In this document: piece after piece, positions 59,698 to 64,000 of the stretch
How the letters are laid out: each line of letters starts with the position of its first letter
How positions within the stretch are numbered: the first letter of the stretch is position 1
Position numbers and translations under genes: made by a program
The notes under the pieces: generated by a model
Databases searched by the model: none
Told to the model about the DNA's origin: nothing
Seen by the model: only the letters and a program-made list of their open reading frames with translations
Origin: Anaerostipes sp.
Lineage (GTDB): Bacteria; Bacillota; Clostridia; Lachnospirales; Lachnospiraceae
NCBI RefSeq assembly: GCF_018381315.1
Contig: NZ_JAGZSD010000001.1
Span: 186,001-250,000 of the forward strand
DNA length: 64,000 bases
Direction of reading: 5' to 3'

Positions 59698-60316
59698 AGA
59701 GACAGCGCTGAAATATCTGGGACATACAGGACAGGAGATCACAGAAGAACTGCATATTCTTCTGGAAGATTGTATACAGGAAGTAAAGCAGGTCTCCCAG
59801 CCCAAGGCTGTCACGCGCAGATTTGAATTGGATGAACATCCGCTCAGAATCAAAGAGCTTGATCTGTTTCTTCCGGGAGAACAGATAAAAGATGCATTTT
59901 CTCAGTGCAGCCATTGTCTTCTCATCGGAGTCACTCTTGGCGTTATGCTGGAGCGCAGGATTAAATATTACGAAAAGAGCAATATGACCAGAGCGGCTGT
60001 CATGGATGCAGTGAGCAGCGCTTATCTGGAAGAATACTGCGATGAGTATGAAGAAGGGCTGGGATATCCGAACAGGACTTACCGCCTTTGTCCCGGATAT
60101 GGAGATATTCCGCTTTCATTTAACCGGGAGATCGCAAGAGTCCTTGATATCGGAAAAAATCTTGGGATCACACTTACCCCGGATAATCTGATGATCCCCC
60201 AAAAGTCCATGCTTGGGGTCATCGGAATCGGAGCGCCGGAGAGAAAGAAACAGTGCGGACAGTGTGTGATGAAGGAAGACTGCCCGTTTAGAAAGAGAGG
60301 CCAAAGATGCTATTAG
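59690..60316 (+). CDS. Methionine synthase reactivation-domain protein
   Basis: A 208-residue stand-alone version of the C-terminal activation domain of MetH, which binds SAM to methylate oxidised cob(II)alamin back to methyl-cobalamin. Recognised by RTYRLCPGYGDIPLSFNREI and PQKSMLGVIGIG. A four-Cys patch (KKQCGQCVMKEDCPFR) at the C-terminus may hold a metal or cluster as a local electron source. Overlaps metF and metH. Confidence 0.88.
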   Translation: MIKETALKYLGHTGQEITEELHILLEDCIQEVKQVSQPKAVTRRFELDEHPLRIKELDLFLPGEQIKDAFSQCSHCLLIGVTLGVMLERRIKYYEKSNMTRAAVMDAVSSAYLEEYCDEYEEGLGYPNRTYRLCPGYGDIPLSFNREIARVLDIGKNLGITLTPDNLMIPQKSMLGVIGIGAPERKKQCGQCVMKEDCPFRKRGQRCY

Positions 60317-62661
60317 ACAGAATCGGAAAAGACTTATTGATATTTGACGGGGCCATGGGAACTCAGCTGCAGGATGCAGGGCTGAAAGCCGGTGATATCC
60401 CTGAAGAATTAAATATAGAGCGGCCGGAGCTGATCAGATCCATCCATGAAAAATATCTGCATGCAGGTGCGGATTTTATTACAACCAATACCTTTGGATG
60501 CAATGAACTGAAGATGCAGGAGTCGAAATACAGCTATAAGGACATGCTGAGAGCTGCTGTGGCCAATGCAAAAGAGGCAAGAAAGAACGCAGGGCGGGAA
60601 CAGGATGCCTATGTTGTTTTGGATATCGGACCTATCGGACAGCTGTTGGAGCCAATGGGGACACTTACGTTTGATGAAGCGTACAATATGATCCTGTCAC
60701 AGGTAGAAACAGTAAAAGATGACGTGGATGCAGTCCTGTTTGAGACGATGAGTGATCTGTATGAGGTGAAGGCCGGTATTCTGGCGGTAAAAGAAAATAC
60801 ATCCCTTCCGGTTTTTGTGACGATGACCTTTGAGCAGAACGGGCGTACTTTATCCGGAAATGATCCTGTCACTTTTGTGAACACAGTGCAGGGCCTGAAG
60901 GCAGATGTGCTGGGTGTCAACTGCTCCCTCGGACCTGCGGAGCTCGGTCCGATCATAGAGCAGATACTGAGTGTATCCTCCGTACCTGTGATGATTCAGC
61001 CGAATGCAGGACTTCCGTGCCTGGAACACGGGGAGACTCATTACCATGTGACCAGCGGTGAATATGCAGAGCTGATGCAGGGATACTTGAAGGACGGTGT
61101 TTCCATCGCAGGCGGGTGCTGCGGCACCACCCCGGAATTTATCCGGAAATTAAAAGCGCAGGCCCCAAGAAAGGCATCCCCGAGAGAGATTAAAAAGAAA
61201 ACGAGAGTATCCAGTCAGACAAAAACAGTTACCTTTGGAGACCGTGTTATTGTCTGCGGAGAACGCCTGAATCCGACCGGAAAGAAAAAGCTGAAACTTG
61301 CCCTGAAAGAAGAACGGTATGATGAGCTGGTGACAGAGGCTATTAAACAGGATGAAGCCGGAGCTGATGTGCTGGATGTAAATGTGGGCCTTCCGGGCAT
61401 TGATGAACCTGCCACTATGAAGCATGTGGTAAAACTGCTTCAGGAAGTAATTACGCTTCCTCTGCAGATTGACAGCTCCAGTGCCGACGCTATTGAACAG
61501 GCGTGCAGGTATTATAACGGCAAACCGCTGATTAATTCTGTCAACGGTAAAGATGAAGTCATGGAAGCAATTTTTCCGATCGTAAAAAAATACGGGGGCG
61601 TGGTGATCGGACTGACTTTGGATGAGGGGATTCCTTTAAAAGCAAAAGAAAGATTTGCCATTGCCAAAAAGATCATTGCAAAAGCGGCGGAGTACGGCAT
61701 CGGAAAAGAAGATATTATTATCGACTGTCTGACACTGACGGCTTCCGCCCAGCAAAAAGAAGTCAAAGAGACATTAAGGGCCATCGAGATGGTAAAGGAA
61801 CTGGGAGTCCATACGGTTCTGGGTGTTTCCAATGTATCCTTCGGCCTGCCGAACCGCCCGCTCTTAAACCGCACATTTCTTGCGCTGGCCATGCAGGCAG
61901 GGCTGGATCTTCCGATCATCAATCCTCTGGACAGGGAACTGATGGGAACCATTGATGCATTCCATGTGCTGTTTTATAAAGATATCGACAGTGAAGATTA
62001 CATCCGGAGCCAGTCCGATGCAGTCCAGGAAAAGACACAGGCTAAGACAGAGTTTTCCCTGCATGATATTATCATCCATGGGCTGAAAGATGAGGTGGAA
62101 GCCAAGACCAGAGAACAGCTTGAGAAGAAAGAAGCCCTGGAACTGATCAATGAGGTTATCATTCCTGCCCTGAATGTGGTTGGAAAGGACTATGAAACCG
62201 GAAAGATCTTTCTTCCGCAGCTGATCCAGTCGGCAGAGACTACAAAAAAGGCGTTTGAGGTGGTTAAGCAGTGCTTCAGTACCGGTGCAGAAGAAGAAAA
62301 AGGGCCGGTGGTGATGGCTACCGTGGAGGGAGATATCCACGACATCGGTAAAAATATTGTAAAAGTGGTATTGGAGAGCTATGGGTACCGGATTATTGAT
62401 CTGGGCAAGGACGTAAAGGTTGAAAAAGTGGTGGAGGCATGGCACAAGTACCGCCCCAAGGCAATCGGGCTGAGTGCTCTTATGACTACAACGGTGCTTT
62501 CCATGGAGATGACGATTCAGAGACTCAGGGAAGAACAGTGTACCTGCCCGATCTGGGTAGGAGGAGCTGTGCTCACAGAAGATATTGCGAAGAATATCGG
62601 AGCAGATTATTACGCCGAGGACGCCATGGCGTCGGTGGCGATACTTGAAAAAATAATTTAG
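60307..62661 (+). CDS. metH: Cobalamin-dependent methionine synthase, without activation domain
   Basis: A 784-residue enzyme. Homocysteine domain (about 1-285) with zinc cysteines in GVNCSLGP and GGCCGTTPEF; pterin (methyl-THF) domain (about 310-560) with IVCGERLNPTGKK; B12 cap and binding domains (about 580-784) with DIHDIGKNIV and LSALMTTT. The SAM-activation domain of the long MetH is missing and is supplied by the gene just upstream, overlapping it by 10 bp. Confidence 0.95.
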   Translation: MLLDRIGKDLLIFDGAMGTQLQDAGLKAGDIPEELNIERPELIRSIHEKYLHAGADFITTNTFGCNELKMQESKYSYKDMLRAAVANAKEARKNAGREQDAYVVLDIGPIGQLLEPMGTLTFDEAYNMILSQVETVKDDVDAVLFETMSDLYEVKAGILAVKENTSLPVFVTMTFEQNGRTLSGNDPVTFVNTVQGLKADVLGVNCSLGPAELGPIIEQILSVSSVPVMIQPNAGLPCLEHGETHYHVTSGEYAELMQGYLKDGVSIAGGCCGTTPEFIRKLKAQAPRKASPREIKKKTRVSSQTKTVTFGDRVIVCGERLNPTGKKKLKLALKEERYDELVTEAIKQDEAGADVLDVNVGLPGIDEPATMKHVVKLLQEVITLPLQIDSSSADAIEQACRYYNGKPLINSVNGKDEVMEAIFPIVKKYGGVVIGLTLDEGIPLKAKERFAIAKKIIAKAAEYGIGKEDIIIDCLTLTASAQQKEVKETLRAIEMVKELGVHTVLGVSNVSFGLPNRPLLNRTFLALAMQAGLDLPIINPLDRELMGTIDAFHVLFYKDIDSEDYIRSQSDAVQEKTQAKTEFSLHDIIIHGLKDEVEAKTREQLEKKEALELINEVIIPALNVVGKDYETGKIFLPQLIQSAETTKKAFEVVKQCFSTGAEEEKGPVVMATVEGDIHDIGKNIVKVVLESYGYRIIDLGKDVKVEKVVEAWHKYRPKAIGLSALMTTTVLSMEMTIQRLREEQCTCPIWVGGAVLTEDIAKNIGADYYAEDAMASVAILEKII

Positions 62662-62682
62662 GGCTGATTAGGAGAAGTACCA

Positions 62683-63390
62683 GTGAATGATATCAGGCAT
62701 AAGACAAAAGAAAATTTCAAATATGCTGCAGCAAAATCCATTCCGGTCTTTTTCGGATACATATTTTTGGGGATTGCCTTTGGGATCCTCATGGAAAAGG
62801 CAGGATACGGGCCTCTTTGGACACTGGCAGCCAGCCTGTTTATCTATGCCGGATCCATGCAGTTTGTTTTAGTATCTTTTCTGACAGCCGGAGCTCCTCT
62901 GGGACTTGCAGCGCTGACCACTCTGTTTATCAATGGAAGGCATATCTTTTATGGCCTGTCTTTTGTAGAACGATTTAAAAAAATGGGGATATATTACCCT
63001 TATATGGTGTTTTCTCTGACCGATGAGACCTACTCTGTTCTTTGTTCATGTGAGGAAGAAAGGGTAGAGCAGGAGCCCAGAATTTTATTCTGGATTGCGG
63101 CTCTGGATCAGTGCTATTGGGCAGCGGGCTCTTTCATCGGGGCTCTGGCCGGAGGGCTGCTCCCATTTGATTTCAAGGGGATCGAATTTTCTATGACCGC
63201 ATTATTTCTGGTGATCTTTCTGGACCAGTGGAAGAGTTCAAAAGAGCACAGCCCGGCTATAGCGGGACTGGCTGCGGCATCTTTCTTTTTAGTCCTGCTG
63301 GGGCCTGACCGGTTTCTGCTGCCTGCGCTGCTTATGATTGCAGCACTGATGTGCCTTGGTTTTATCAGAGAGGAGAGGAAAAGATCTTGA
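62683..63390 (+). CDS. azlC: AzlC-family branched-chain amino acid exporter subunit
   Basis: A 235-residue membrane protein starting at GTG (TAGGAGAAG upstream). FFGYIFLGIAFGILMEKAGY and FIYAGSMQFVLV are AzlC signatures, and the INGRHIFYGLS motif follows. It forms an exporter with the AzlD-like protein encoded next (overlapping start). Placement after metH suggests methionine or branched-chain export; the substrate is not proven. Confidence 0.9.
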   Translation: MNDIRHKTKENFKYAAAKSIPVFFGYIFLGIAFGILMEKAGYGPLWTLAASLFIYAGSMQFVLVSFLTAGAPLGLAALTTLFINGRHIFYGLSFVERFKKMGIYYPYMVFSLTDETYSVLCSCEEERVEQEPRILFWIAALDQCYWAAGSFIGALAGGLLPFDFKGIEFSMTALFLVIFLDQWKSSKEHSPAIAGLAAASFFLVLLGPDRFLLPALLMIAALMCLGFIREERKRS

Positions 63391-63710
63391 ACGATACTGT
63401 TTACAAAATATGCATCATGGCAGTGGTGGCAGGTGTCACTCTTTTTACCAGGATTCTTCCTTTTGCATTATTCGGAGGGAAAAAGGGTATGCCTAAAATG
63501 ATCGGATACCTGGGCAAAGTACTTCCGGCGGCTATCATCGCCGCATTGGTTGTGTACTGCTTTAAAGAACTGGCCGTACAGCCGGCCGCAGAAAAACTGT
63601 ATAGTCTTGCAGCCGGGGCAGCCGTTGTATTCCTGCATATTTGGAAGCGGAATACTCTGCTCAGCATTGCAGGCGGAACTATCATTTATATGCTGCTTAT
63701 ACGGATTTAA
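63387..63710 (+). CDS. azlD: AzlD-family exporter subunit
   Basis: A 107-residue partner with about four helices, starting at TTG (63387) behind GAGGAGAGG; the TTG overlaps the azlC stop. The segment TRILPFALFGGKKGMPKMIG is typical for AzlD. A longer frame with an ATG inside azlC lacks a suitable site. Confidence 0.88.
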   Translation: MNDTVYKICIMAVVAGVTLFTRILPFALFGGKKGMPKMIGYLGKVLPAAIIAALVVYCFKELAVQPAAEKLYSLAAGAAVVFLHIWKRNTLLSIAGGTIIYMLLIRI

Positions 63711-63807
63711 GGAATACAGGACCGGGATTGGAAACAGGAAAAGAACCGGCAGGAATAATGCAGTAAATTTCTGCGGAAACAGCTGTTTTTTTTGGAAGCC
63801 CTGTGAC

Positions 63808-63836
63808 TTGCGCAACTTGGGCAAATAGGATATAAT
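63808..63836 (+). promoter_or_regulatory. Promoter of the aldolase gene
   Basis: TTGCGC (63808-63813), 17 bp and TATAAT (63831-63836), 55 bp upstream of the start. Confidence 0.78.
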
Positions 63837-63891
63837 AAGTGTGATGTGAAAAAAATAACAATTCATGTAAAAGAATTATGGAGGATTTATC

Positions 63892-64000
63892 ATGTTAGTA
63901 TCAGCAAAAGAGATGTTGACTAAGGCAAAAGCCGGACAGTATGCTGTCGGTCAGTTTAACATCAACAATCTGGAGTGGACAAAAGCAATCTTATTGGCAG
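63892..64000 (+). CDS. fba: Class II fructose-1,6-bisphosphate aldolase (5' part, cut by window edge)
   Basis: ATG after TTATGGAGGATTT; 36 codons are visible (MLVSAKEMLTKAKAGQYAVG, then QFNINNLEWTKAILLA). The GQFNINNLEW stretch is diagnostic for class II aldolases (glycolysis, zinc-dependent). It has its own promoter. Confidence 0.9.
   Translation, partial: MLVSAKEMLTKAKAGQYAVGQFNINNLEWTKAILLA

Overview
The window reads as a chromosomal segment of an anaerobic, low-to-moderate GC Firmicute, most probably a Lachnospiraceae-type gut Clostridium. Reasons: the conserved spoIIE-tilS-hpt-ftsH block, a BspA-like leucine-rich repeat protein, tandem DUF975 proteins, several Crp/Fnr regulators, an archaeal-type ProS, a MetH split from its reactivation domain, strong AGGAGG ribosome sites and frequent TTG/GTG starts. 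No species is claimed.

Layout. 1-7.3 kb: a partial Crp/Fnr gene, then spoIIE-like/tilS/hpt/ftsH and a convergent dicarboxylate/amino-acid symporter. 7.3-12 kb: tRNA-Tyr/tRNA-Leu, a MATE-MarR pair with a very clear operator pair, small genes, a cold-shock gene with a long structured leader, then a decayed element (small ORFs plus a tyrosine-recombinase C-terminal remnant) lying beside tRNA-Gly(GCC). 12-24 kb: the main accessory locus. A TadA-type ATPase, a single polypeptide that looks like TadB and TadC fused, seven very small membrane proteins, a CPBP intramembrane protease and a 1379-residue exported beta-helix protein form one compact operon. A BspA-like 833-residue surface protein follows under its own promoter. 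24-31 kb: HAD protein, ferredoxin and Crp/Fnr pair sharing a palindrome, HD protein, tRNA-Phe/tRNA-Gly(TCC), a structured palindromic repeat, malic enzyme, and a second MarR-MATE pair with a perfect 20-bp palindrome. 31-36 kb: MMPL exporter plus an exported coiled-coil partner, divergent from a TetR gene with three matching operators. 36-54 kb: mostly housekeeping (malQ, nth, exonuclease, VanW protein, AIR-synthase-like/Lrp/aminotransferase/trmL, three DUF975, proS, cca, GDPD, ddl, murI, PAP2). 54-57 kb: an EAL protein with a degenerate GGDEF, divergent from a regulator with two GntR DNA-binding domains. 57-64 kb: methionine biosynthesis (metY, metF, metH activation protein, metH), azlCD and the start of fba.

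The most interesting observation is the 12.0-21.5 kb operon. Six of its seven tiny membrane proteins start directly with Met, a basic or polar residue, three more residues and then an acidic residue at position 6, followed by the hydrophobic helix. This resembles the N-terminus of an already processed type IV pilin (Glu5), but no leader peptide is encoded: in-frame stops or ribosome sites lie immediately upstream. No prepilin peptidase, TadZ or secretin is present in the locus, and a CPBP protease sits among the pilin-like genes. I propose a leaderless Tad-like filament system coupled to a beta-helix surface protein.

Regulation is unusually readable here. At least five regulators (MarR twice, TetR, GntR-GntR, Crp/Fnr) have palindromes overlapping or adjoining sigma-A-like promoters in front of their own genes. 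None of the five tRNA genes encodes CCA, and the window also carries the CCA-adding enzyme.
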